Notes under the pieces: generated by a model | Databases searched by the model: none | What the model saw: the letters and a program-made list of their open reading frames with translations, nothing else | Told to the model about the DNA's origin: nothing | From: an uncultured Collinsella sp. | GTDB taxonomy: Bacteria > Actinomycetota > Coriobacteriia > Coriobacteriales > Coriobacteriaceae | Assembly (NCBI GenBank): GCA_900547285.1 | Contig: URGF01000088.1 | Span: 1 to 7,421, forward strand | Length of the DNA: 7,421 nt | Direction: 5' to 3' | Made by a program: the position numbers and the translations under genes | Part shown: in pieces, positions 1-5,872 of the stretch | Numbering within the stretch: the first letter of the stretch is position 1 | How the letters are laid out: every line of letters begins with the position of its first letter

Positions 1-890
1 CGGGCTATGCTGCAGCCATTTACGCGGCGCGCGCCAACCTAACGACGACTGTGATTGAGCAGGGCATGTCGGGAGGACAGATCGCCACAACCAATGAGGT
101 CGAGAACTATCCGGGCATTCCGCTCTTGAGTGGCGCCGAACTCGGCGAGCGTTTTCAGCAGCATGCAGAAGGCCTGGGAGCACAGGTTACATGGAGCATG
201 GTTACGGGTATCGATTACGATGCCGATACAGCGCTGTTTACGGTGCATCACGATTTGGGCGATACGTCGGCCTCGAGCGTTATCGCTTGCATGGGTGCCA
301 CGCCGCGATCTGCTGGTTTTGTTGGCGAGGATGCGTATCGCGGTCGCGGCGTTTCGTATTGCGCGACGTGCGACGGCATGTTCTTTCGCGGCAAGCAGGT
401 TTTTGTCATCGGCGGCGGCAATGCTGCCTGCGAGGAAGCTCTGTTCTTGTCAGAAATCGCCAGCAGCGTGACCATCGTTTTGCGCCGCGATCAGTTCCGT
501 GCCCCCGATGGTGTGGTTCAAAAAGTTCTTGCAAAGGACAATATTACAGTTAGGTACCAAACTAGTATTATGGAGCTCTCGGGCGAAGCCATGCCAACGA
601 CGATCGCCTTTAAGGACAATTCATCCGGGGAAATTCATACCGAGTCATTTGAGCCCGGCTCTTTCGGCATCTTTGTCTATACCGGGACGCAACCCCATAC
701 CGAACTTGTCGAGCATCTAGTCGATCTGGCGCCTGATGGCGGCATTCTGACTGATGAATCCATGGCGACCCGCACGCCAGGTCTATTTGCCGCTGGCGAT
801 ATCCGTTCCAAGCGTTTGCGCCAGGTTGTGACCGCGGTTTCTGACGGAGCCATAGCGGCAACCAGCGCATACGCATTTCTCCGTAGATAA
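1..890 (+). CDS. trxB: Thioredoxin reductase (NADPH, FAD), 5' end outside window
   Basis: This flavoenzyme passes electrons from NADPH through FAD and a redox-active disulfide to thioredoxin in the cytoplasm. The reading frame is open from base 3, giving 295 residues. It begins just inside the N-terminal FAD-binding loop (GYAAAIYAARA), so only about 10-20 residues are missing. The redox pair is CATC at bases 360-371, in the family context YCATCDG. The NADPH domain follows with GGGNAACEEA, where most relatives have GGGDSA, and then RRDQFRA, whose paired arginines normally bind the NADPH 2'-phosphate. The C-terminal FAD segment GLFAAGDIRSKRLRQ is intact. The nearest in-window start (GTG at 51) lies inside the FAD domain and is not the true start. 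The TAA stop is followed by a hairpin at 931-972. Whether thioredoxin is the partner, rather than another disulfide protein, cannot be settled here. Confidence 0.93.
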   Translation, partial: GYAAAIYAARANLTTTVIEQGMSGGQIATTNEVENYPGIPLLSGAELGERFQQHAEGLGAQVTWSMVTGIDYDADTALFTVHHDLGDTSASSVIACMGATPRSAGFVGEDAYRGRGVSYCATCDGMFFRGKQVFVIGGGNAACEEALFLSEIASSVTIVLRRDQFRAPDGVVQKVLAKDNITVRYQTSIMELSGEAMPTTIAFKDNSSGEIHTESFEPGSFGIFVYTGTQPHTELVEHLVDLAPDGGILTDESMATRTPGLFAAGDIRSKRLRQVVTAVSDGAIAATSAYAFLRR

Positions 891-930
891 GTACGATAAT
901 ATATCTTATGTAAGGTTGCTATCAATTAAC

Positions 931-972
931 TAAATGGCGGGATGATGCATCAGTGCACTATCCCGCCATTTA
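931..972 (+). terminator. Hairpin terminator after trxB
   Basis: Arms 931-943 and 960-972 pair perfectly over 13 bp (taaatggcgggat). The pairing continues inward through a G-T wobble and one mismatch to a second short stem, 946-949 with 954-957, closing on a four-base loop. It begins 40 bases after the trxB stop. The following T-run is weak (tatctt), so termination may be imperfect. It separates trxB from the next gene's promoter. Confidence 0.7.
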
Positions 973-980
973 TCTTGCCG

Positions 981-1011
981 GCTATGTGGTATGCAAAACT
1001 AGATAATCTAG
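981..1011 (+). promoter_or_regulatory. Putative operator upstream of the DUF1836 gene
   Basis: Bases 981-1005 match bases 2655-2679, upstream of degV, at 22 of 25 positions; differences fall only at offsets 6, 8 and 13. A 13-base palindrome, CTAGAT-A-ATCTAG, lies at 999-1011 and overlaps the end of the shared block. The element covers the expected -35 position of the promoter whose -10 box is at 1014-1019. A protein binding here would therefore meet RNA polymerase directly. The binding protein is unknown; the adjacent DUF1836 product is one candidate. Confidence 0.55.
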
Positions 1012-1013
1012 AA

Positions 1014-1019
1014 TACAAT
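1014..1019 (+). promoter_or_regulatory. Putative -10 box of the DUF1836 gene
   Basis: TACAAT matches the consensus at five of six positions and lies 24 bases before the start codon. No good -35 hexamer sits 16-18 bases upstream; the best reading, at 991-996, matches about three of six. The promoter is therefore probably weak or controlled by a regulator at the adjoining operator-like element. Confidence 0.5.
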
Positions 1020-1043
1020 ATAGAAAATGAACGGAGGACCTTT

Positions 1044-1655
1044 ATGAACCACGTTAAACACGTTATTCCGATGTCCGATTCGTCGGTCAGCATTAAGCCT
1101 GAGGATATTCAGCCTACGGTGCTACCCGATGCATTTATTCAGTCCGATATCGTGCGCAAACTCAATACGTTGAGTCTGCCGCGCTATAACCAGTTGCCCA
1201 ATGTGACGCTCTACCGCGACCAGGTCATTGAGTATGTTGCGCTGTGGATGGAGCCACTGTCCATTTGCGTTGAGCAGCCTGTCATTACGCCATCGATGAT
1301 CAATAACTACGTGAAGGTCGGCTTGGTGCCTGCTCCGGTCAAAAAGCAATATGGCCGCGAGCAGATTGCCCGCCTGATCGCTATCTGCATCTTTAAGCAG
1401 GTGCTACCTATTGCTGCGGTGCAGGCACTCTTTAACATTCAGCGTTTGAGCTACGATGCCCCTACGGCCTTCGATTATGTGGTCGATCAGCTCGAGGCAT
1501 CGATTCGTTCGGCGTTTTCCGTCGAGCAGACGCCGGTTCCCGATACGGCGCATCAGGTAACGCGTGAGTCGCTGCTTGTGCGCAGTGCGGTTTCATCCTT
1601 CGTTTCGAAGGCGTACCTGATGAGCTATCTCAAGTTCAACGGGTTTAGTAGCTAA
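1044..1655 (+). CDS. DUF1836 domain protein, MerR-like HTH regulator (predicted)
   Basis: 203 residues. The start is ATG at 1044, because GGAGGA at 1033-1038 gives ideal spacing. The frame is open upstream to 942, but that stretch runs through the terminator and promoter and is not coding. The DUF1836 core spans about residues 45-133. It begins with LPRYNQLPNVTLYRDQVIEY, continues through ITPSMINNYVKVGLVPAPV, and ends with a YGREQIARLIAICIFKQVLPI helix. This resembles the winged-helix part of MerR proteins, including the 'form a helix, then NNYVK..LVP' pattern and a hydrophobic helix after it. No effector-binding domain or cysteine cluster is evident; the last 70 residues are a predicted helical tail. 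DNA binding is inferred from the fold, and family members have no settled function that I know of. The gene is monocistronic and converges on degV. Confidence 0.85.
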   Translation: MNHVKHVIPMSDSSVSIKPEDIQPTVLPDAFIQSDIVRKLNTLSLPRYNQLPNVTLYRDQVIEYVALWMEPLSICVEQPVITPSMINNYVKVGLVPAPVKKQYGREQIARLIAICIFKQVLPIAAVQALFNIQRLSYDAPTAFDYVVDQLEASIRSAFSVEQTPVPDTAHQVTRESLLVRSAVSSFVSKAYLMSYLKFNGFSS

Positions 1656-1667
1656 CCGACGTATAAA

Positions 1668-1709
1668 ACGGGCGGGACAAAGAGCCATCTGTCGCTTTGT
1701 CCCGCCCGT
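1668..1709. terminator. Bidirectional terminator between DUF1836 gene and degV
   Basis: A perfect 15-bp stem (acgggcgggacaaag at 1668-1682 with 1695-1709) encloses a 12-base loop. On the plus strand it is followed by ATTTTTG; on the minus strand by TTTTATAC. With A-runs before and T-runs after in both directions, it can end both converging transcripts. It lies 12 bases past the DUF1836 stop and 19 bases past the degV stop. Confidence 0.9.
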
Positions 1710-1728
1710 ATTTTTGCTTGGTTGGACT

Positions 1729-2595
1729 TTATTTGCCCGAAGCTACGCCCATACCGTAGCCGATAATCAGGCCGTGCATCTCGGCGTAATAGGAATCCAG
1801 GCCGTTGCAGGGCATGATGATGGTCTTGGAGCCGGGCCAATGCTCGACTATGCGGTCAGTAAGCGCCTGGGCTCCAGCTTCGTTCTCAACGTGATCGATG
1901 ACGACCTCACCGCCCGTAAAGCCCTCGGCTTCCATAGTGTCGATGATCTTGTTTAGCATCTTCTTTTCGCCTCGCGTGTGCCCCACGAGTTCGATTTTAC
2001 CGGCCTCACTCGCTGTGCCCAAAATGCGGATATTGAGCTTGTTGGCAATGACGCCGGCTGCCTTAGGGATACGTCCAGCTTTGGCGAGGTTTTCGTAATT
2101 GCACAAACTGAAGAGGATTTTGCTGTTCTGCTCAAGGCTATCGAAGTATGCGCAAGCATCCTCGAATGAGACATTCGGATTGCTTGCAAGATAGCGGTCG
2201 AACAGCAAGAAAATGAGGTCCATTTTGCCGCCAGCTGCGCGTGAATTGACTAGATGAATCTGTCGGTCGGGCTCCTCGGCAAGAACCATATCGCGAGCCG
2301 TGGCTGCCGCGTTGTAGCTGCCCGACACGCCCTCAGAGATCGGCATGCAGATGGTCTTGTCTGCCAATTTGAAGAGCTCGGCCCACTCCCCTACGCTGGG
2401 ACAAGCGCTCGAAGAAGCGTCCGTCTCCGCCTGAACAGCGCAGTTGAGCTCATGAACATCGAGCGAAAGGTCATCGACGAATTCACGCTCCCCCACTCGA
2501 ATTTTGAGGGGCGCAAATGCAAAAGTGGTATGGGGTGCGGTCGGTTGCCAATCGCGGAGGTTGCAGCTTGAATCTGAGATAAGTGCCCAGCTCAT
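1729..2595 (-). CDS. DegV family protein (fatty-acid-binding, FakB-like)
   Basis: 288 residues, the usual length for DegV/FakB proteins. Studied members bind a fatty acid and present it to the kinase FakA for phosphorylation and entry into phospholipid synthesis. Visible family elements, in order: an N-terminal strand with SDSS at 7-10; SACPSVGEW near 63-71, the counterpart of the TSxPS lipid-headgroup loop; EGVSGSYNAA at 88-97; VNSRAAGGKMDLI at 116-128; and KAGRIPKAAG at 172-181, where the usual GRxS has proline for serine. The usual HxGPG near the C-terminus is not recognisable; that region reads CNGLDSYYAEMHGLIIGY (263-280). The start is ATG at 2593-2595, preceded on the minus strand by AAAGGA six or seven bases upstream. 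The gene is monocistronic, with its own -10 box and the shared bidirectional terminator. No FakA-like kinase is in the window, so the partner is unknown. Confidence 0.88.
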   Translation of the reverse strand: MSWALISDSSCNLRDWQPTAPHTTFAFAPLKIRVGEREFVDDLSLDVHELNCAVQAETDASSSACPSVGEWAELFKLADKTICMPISEGVSGSYNAAATARDMVLAEEPDRQIHLVNSRAAGGKMDLIFLLFDRYLASNPNVSFEDACAYFDSLEQNSKILFSLCNYENLAKAGRIPKAAGVIANKLNIRILGTASEAGKIELVGHTRGEKKMLNKIIDTMEAEGFTGGEVVIDHVENEAGAQALTDRIVEHWPGSKTIIMPCNGLDSYYAEMHGLIIGYGMGVASGK

Positions 2596-2624
2596 AGAGG
2601 GTCCTTTCTAATTGCTCCCATACA

Positions 2625-2630
2625 ATTATA
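2625..2630 (-). promoter_or_regulatory. -10 box of degV
   Basis: Reading the minus strand, TATAAT is a perfect consensus -10 box 29 bases upstream of the degV ATG. The -35 position 17 bases further up (2648-2653) reads GCCCAA and matches almost nothing. The promoter may therefore need help from whatever binds the adjacent inverted repeat at 2651-2685. Confidence 0.6.
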
Positions 2631-2650
2631 GCCTTCTTGCTTACTGATTG

Positions 2651-2685
2651 GGCCGCTATCTAGTATTCAAAACTAGATAGCGGCC
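2651..2685. promoter_or_regulatory. Perfect 14-bp inverted repeat, putative operator upstream of degV
   Basis: Arms 2651-2664 (ggccgctatctagt) and 2672-2685 are exact reverse complements around a seven-base centre, attcaaa. The inner half-sites are TATCTAGT and ACTAGATA. Neither flank carries a T-run in either direction, so it does not look like a terminator. It abuts the -35 position of the degV promoter. Bases 2655-2679 recur at 981-1005 with three differences, upstream of the DUF1836 gene. An operator for a dimeric regulator is the simplest reading. Confidence 0.6.
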
Positions 2686-2702
2686 TGCACTAAAGACAAA
2701 AA

Positions 2703-2735
2703 ATGGACCCCATGGCTCAAAGCCACGAGGTCCAT
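2703..2735 (-). terminator. Intrinsic terminator of the pgsA-to-NlpC/P60 operon
   Basis: On the minus strand, 15 positions pair (2735-2721 with 2717-2703) around a three-base loop, with two G-U wobbles, followed by TTTTTTGTCTTT. On the plus strand the wobble positions become A-C mismatches, so the structure is asymmetric and suited to minus-strand transcription. It starts 24 bases after the stop codon at 2759. Confidence 0.9.
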
Positions 2736-2758
2736 ATCCGTTTGCTTTATCTGAATAC

Positions 2759-3886
2759 TTAGTAGCGAACGAAGATATAGTTGTTGTTCATGCCGGCGGC
2801 AACGGAGCTGATGATAACACCCGTGTTGTAGTCAGAAGCATGAATCATCTGACCACCACCGATGTAAATGCCGGTGTGGTACGAGTTGACGACAACGTCA
2901 CCAGGCTGCGGATCGGACACACGCGTCCAGCCCATAAAGGTGCCCGTGGTGCCCAGGCGGCAATAGCGACCAGTGAGGCAGTAGCTAACAAAACCAGAGC
3001 AGTCGAAGCTGTTCGGGCCAATTCCGCCCCAGGAATAGGCGCAACCAAGCTTACTGTATGCACGCGATACAACAGAACCGCCGTCGACGGACTGGCTCGG
3101 AGCAGAAGGCGTCGGAGCTGGAGCGGGCGTGGAGGGCTGCGGCGTCGGAGCAGGTGCCGGCGTAGGAGCCGGAGTGTTGCCGCCCTGGTTGTTGTTATTG
3201 CTGGTTTGGCCACCGTTGTTGGTCTTCTCGGTCGTACCGGCAGTCTCGTTGCTCACCGTGGCCTTCTCGGCGGTGCTGGCGTTGATGCCGGCCTGCAGCG
3301 CGGCGTTGGCCTCGGCCTCTGCGGCAAGCTCGGCTTGCAGCTGCGAATCCAGGGAGTTTACGACGTTCTGGGCTTCAGCCTGCTGGGCGTTAAGCTCGTC
3401 GACCTTCTTTTGCGTGGCGGCGACGTTCTTTTCCTGCTCGGCCTGCTTATCGGTGAGCTGCTGCTTAAGCTCCTTGACCTCTTGAATGGTCTGAGCCTGC
3501 TTATCGGAAACTTTGCCGTAGTAGAACAGACGGTTGAGCATATCGCTCAGGTCGTCGACGCCCGTCAGAACCTGAAGTAGGCTCAGGCCACCGGTCTTGT
3601 ACTCGCCTGCCACGTAGGTGGAAAGCTTGGCCTGGCCATCGGCGATCTCCTGCTGCTTTTGCGTGATCTCGCCGGCAGTCTGATCGAGCGCCTGCGTCTG
3701 CGTGGCGAGCTCATCGTAAATCTGCTGGGTTTGGGTACCGATCTGCTCGAGCTTCGTACGAGCAGCGGCAAGGTCGGATGCGGTATCGGCGTAGGCAGGA
3801 GCCGCGAGGCCCAAGCCCAAAACACAAGCGAGGGTTGCCGTAGCAGCGCAGCGTGCCATGTTTTTGTGCGTGTTTGCTGTGCGCAT
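2759..3886 (-). CDS. Secreted NlpC/P60 peptidoglycan endopeptidase with coiled-coil N-terminus
   Basis: 375 residues. A Sec signal peptide covers 1-33, with a basic start, hydrophobic LACVLGLGLAAP and an AYA|D cleavage site. Residues about 34-215 form a long coiled coil rich in K, Q, E and A, resembling PcsB/RipA/CwlO-type hydrolases, where it serves for autoinhibition or docking to the divisome. An Asn/Gly then Pro/Ala/Thr-rich linker spans 222-263. The NlpC/P60 domain is about 269-375, with Cys296 (FDCSGF), His337 (YHTG) and His349 (IHASD) as the catalytic set. The family cleaves stem peptides, typically D-Glu to the third residue. ATG at 3886 is preferred to the in-frame Met10 because AAGGAAG lies just upstream. 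It follows apt by 32 bases with no visible promoter or terminator, so it is probably the last gene of the operon. The exact bond cleaved is not predictable here. Confidence 0.93.
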   Translation of the reverse strand: MRTANTHKNMARCAATATLACVLGLGLAAPAYADTASDLAAARTKLEQIGTQTQQIYDELATQTQALDQTAGEITQKQQEIADGQAKLSTYVAGEYKTGGLSLLQVLTGVDDLSDMLNRLFYYGKVSDKQAQTIQEVKELKQQLTDKQAEQEKNVAATQKKVDELNAQQAEAQNVVNSLDSQLQAELAAEAEANAALQAGINASTAEKATVSNETAGTTEKTNNGGQTSNNNNQGGNTPAPTPAPAPTPQPSTPAPAPTPSAPSQSVDGGSVVSRAYSKLGCAYSWGGIGPNSFDCSGFVSYCLTGRYCRLGTTGTFMGWTRVSDPQPGDVVVNSYHTGIYIGGGQMIHASDYNTGVIISSVAAGMNNNYIFVRY

Positions 3887-3918
3887 GTAGCTTCCTTTCC
3901 AGTAACTAAGGGTAACGG

Positions 3919-4449
3919 CTAGTCCACCGTCACCAGGCTAAAGAGCTCCACATCGTCATCGGGCGGCGTGAGCTTCTCGCGCGGGTTGAGAAACGCAAGC
4001 TCAAGGATACAACCGTAACCGACAAGCTTTGCGCCCATATCTCGCACCAGTTTACCTGTTGCCTCGACGGTTCCGCCCGTCGCGACCAAGTCGTCCAGAA
4101 TCAACACGGTATCTTTAGAGCTGATAGCGTCGGCGTGGATCTCAATTGAATCGGTGCCGTATTCGAGCTCGTAGCTCTGACTTACGGTCTCGCGCGGTAG
4201 CTTGCCAGGTTTACGTGCGGGAACAAAGCCGGCGCCAAGGGCTACAGCCACCGGTACGCCAACCATAAAGCCGCGAGCCTCGGGACCCACGACCTTGGTG
4301 ATTCCCATGCCGGCAAAGTGCTCGACGAGGGCATCGGTCATGGCTTTGAGCGCCTCGGGATTGCCAAAGAGCGGCGTGATGTCCTTAAAGATGACTCCGG
4401 GCTCGGGATAGTCGGGGATATCGACGATTTGAGATTCGAAGTCGTACAT
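3919..4449 (-). CDS. apt: Adenine phosphoribosyltransferase
   Basis: 176 residues. It joins adenine and PRPP to give AMP in cytoplasmic purine salvage. The sequence is colinear with known Apt proteins: IPDYPEPGVIFKDITPLF at 11-28, EARGF at 57-61, RKPGKLPRETVSQSYELEYG at 79-98, and the PRPP-binding VLILDDLVATGGT at 115-127. ATG at 4449 is chosen because AAAGG lies seven bases upstream. A TTG 15 bases earlier in the same frame has no ribosome binding site of its own and would contain that AAAGG within the coding region. The gene lies 40 bases after the MerR-type gene and 32 before the NlpC/P60 gene, with no terminator on either side, so it is most likely co-transcribed with both. Confidence 0.97.
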   Translation of the reverse strand: MYDFESQIVDIPDYPEPGVIFKDITPLFGNPEALKAMTDALVEHFAGMGITKVVGPEARGFMVGVPVAVALGAGFVPARKPGKLPRETVSQSYELEYGTDSIEIHADAISSKDTVLILDDLVATGGTVEATGKLVRDMGAKLVGYGCILELAFLNPREKLTPPDDDVELFSLVTVD

Positions 4450-4489
4450 TGCATGACCTTTCAATGGGTTGCCGAAATTTCAGCAGCGG

Positions 4490-5368
4490 TTATATGCCCG
4501 CGGTGGCGGTGCCGGATTGCGAAGGGGCGACGACCTTGAGCGGCTTTACGAGAGAATCCTCGTGCGAAGCCGGCGCGGCTGTCTCTTCGTTTTTGGCCTT
4601 GGTGGACTCGGAGCGAGTGATTTCCTCATCGAGTGCATCGATGTCGGCGTCCTCGACCACGGCGTTGAGCGACTCAAAAACGCGGTTCTTGAGCAGCGCA
4701 GTGTGCACACCTTCTGTCAGGTCGTGAAGCTTCTTAAACGCACGCTCGAGTTTGGCGTCGCGCTCGTCATCGGAGGTATCCATTCCGAGCATGCTCACGA
4801 GCACCTGCTCAAACATCGAGGACTCGCGGTTGGCGGAAGACACGTACTGACGCAGGTTGCGCGGCTCGATATGGAAGCGTGACAGCTCGGAGCAGTAGCG
4901 GATGATCGGAAAATCGCGGCCATCGACGAGCTCACGATTCTGCGGACTCTTGATGATGCGAATGAGGTCGTTTTCGGCGAGCGAGCGGATAAACGAAATC
5001 TCGACGCCCAGCATATCGGGAATGGTCTCGATGGGATGCAGCTTTTGCTTAGTCTCCTTGGGCTCCGTCTTGAGCGGAACATCGGATAGCAAGCCCACCT
5101 CGTAGGCGAGCGTTGACAGGTCCGTGGCGTTTTCCAAGCGCTGCTTAATCACGTTGAGCGGCATGTAGCGGGTCTTCTGCAAGTGCAGGATGACCTCCAG
5201 ACGATCAACGTCCTCCTTAGAGTACTGACGGTATCCCTTAGGCGTACGATGAGGGGTAATGAGCCCCTCATCCTCTAGAAATCTAATTTTTGAGTTCGAA
5301 AGATCGGGGTATGCGCCTCGAAGTAGGTTGACGACTTGGCCGATACTCAGATAGTTGCGTTCGGCCAT
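4490..5368 (-). CDS. ftsR: MerR family transcriptional regulator, FtsR/Rv1828-like
   Basis: 292 residues. The N-terminal winged helix (about 6-80) reads LSIGQVVNLLRGAYPDLSNS, SKIRFLEDEGLITP and GYRQYSKEDVDRL, followed by a dimerisation-like helix. From memory of family members, it aligns well with mycobacterial Rv1828 and corynebacterial FtsR. Matches include the extended first turn (PDLSNSKIRFLE), a later HIEPRNLRQY segment, and LTEGVHTALLKNRVFE near the end of the conserved part. FtsR activates ftsZ in Corynebacterium; the target here is inferred only. The last 55 or so residues are an acidic, Ser/Thr/Ala-rich and probably disordered tail. No metal-binding cysteine pattern is seen. The ATG at 5368 lies three bases after the FHA gene's stop, with GGTGAG and AGGG inside or next to that gene's end, so translation is probably coupled. 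The FHA-plus-MerR pairing is the same as in mycobacteria and corynebacteria. Confidence 0.85.
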   Translation of the reverse strand: MAERNYLSIGQVVNLLRGAYPDLSNSKIRFLEDEGLITPHRTPKGYRQYSKEDVDRLEVILHLQKTRYMPLNVIKQRLENATDLSTLAYEVGLLSDVPLKTEPKETKQKLHPIETIPDMLGVEISFIRSLAENDLIRIIKSPQNRELVDGRDFPIIRYCSELSRFHIEPRNLRQYVSSANRESSMFEQVLVSMLGMDTSDDERDAKLERAFKKLHDLTEGVHTALLKNRVFESLNAVVEDADIDALDEEITRSESTKAKNEETAAPASHEDSLVKPLKVVAPSQSGTATAGI

Positions 5369-5371
5369 GCC

Positions 5372-5806
5372 CTACTCACCGGTTTCGATGCGCTCCGGCG
5401 TGCTCTCGTGGTAGATGAGCGTAAACGTACCGATCTGAACGGAAGAACCGTCGTGCAGCGGGGCTGCATTGACAATGGCACCGTCGACCCAGGTACCATT
5501 GAGCGAGCCCAGGTCCTCGATGCGAGCGCCGAGGCCCTCGCGAATAATGCGCGCGTGGCTGCGCGAAACGGTCATGTCATTAAGGAAGATGCCGTTCGCG
5601 GGATCGCGGCCGATGGTGGTCACGTCGTCCTCGAGCTCAAAGGCGGCACCAGTCTGCGGACCCTTGACGATGGACAGGACGGGGGCGGTGATGCGCACGT
5701 TGGCCATGAGGTCGGGAACGGTGACGTCGCTTGAAGGCACGCGGAATACGCAGGTAGCGTCAGCAGTCTTATCATTCTGAGGCATATTGTTAACCATGTT
5801 GTCCAT
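5372..5806 (-). CDS. FHA domain protein, GarA/OdhI-like
   Basis: 144 residues. FHA domains bind phosphothreonine peptides; GarA and OdhI are small cytoplasmic switches that inhibit 2-oxoglutarate-using enzymes until Ser/Thr kinases phosphorylate them. The FHA domain covers about 43-133, with GRDPAN (66-71), TVSRSHARI (79-87) and GSLNGTWVDG (100-109), so Arg67, Ser81, His84 and Asn103 of the phosphopeptide site are all present. An N-terminal segment DATCVFR (16-22) resembles the GarA phospho-motif ETTSVFR, with the second threonine (Thr18) kept and the first replaced by alanine. ATG at 5806 has AGGGG five bases upstream; a TTG start 11 codons earlier lacks a comparable site. It lies 66 bases after pgsA and three bases before the MerR-type gene. 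The kinase and target enzymes lie outside the window, so the metabolic role is inferred. Confidence 0.9.
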   Translation of the reverse strand: MDNMVNNMPQNDKTADATCVFRVPSSDVTVPDLMANVRITAPVLSIVKGPQTGAAFELEDDVTTIGRDPANGIFLNDMTVSRSHARIIREGLGARIEDLGSLNGTWVDGAIVNAAPLHDGSSVQIGTFTLIYHESTPERIETGE

Positions 5807-5872
5807 GACAACCCCTAACTTATCGCGGACGTGCCGCAAATAATGAACCGTACGTAATCATACCCCAACGAA

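Noticed and set aside
942..1043. Upstream extension of the DUF1836 reading frame
   Set aside because: The extension would translate the terminator hairpin, operator and -10 box. A strong GGAGGA places the start at 1044.
2651..2685. Second terminator for the minus-strand operon
   Set aside because: The stem is strong, but no T-run follows on either strand. A clear terminator already exists at 2703-2735, and the core sequence recurs at another promoter, so an operator fits better.
2840..3580. Long open frame on the plus strand (246 codons) opposite the NlpC/P60 gene
   Set aside because: It is antisense to a well-supported gene and exists because the repetitive Ala/Gln/Glu-rich coiled coil leaves the opposite strand free of stops. 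Its translation is low-complexity Leu/Val/Gly/Arg with no domain.
4450..4464. TTG start for apt, 15 bases upstream of the chosen ATG
   Set aside because: The ribosome binding site AAAGG lies between the TTG and the ATG, correctly spaced for the ATG at 4449.
5807..5839. TTG start for the FHA protein, 11 codons upstream
   Set aside because: AGGGG at 5812-5816 is correctly spaced for ATG 5806. The extension would cover that site, and its sequence lacks similarity to the family.
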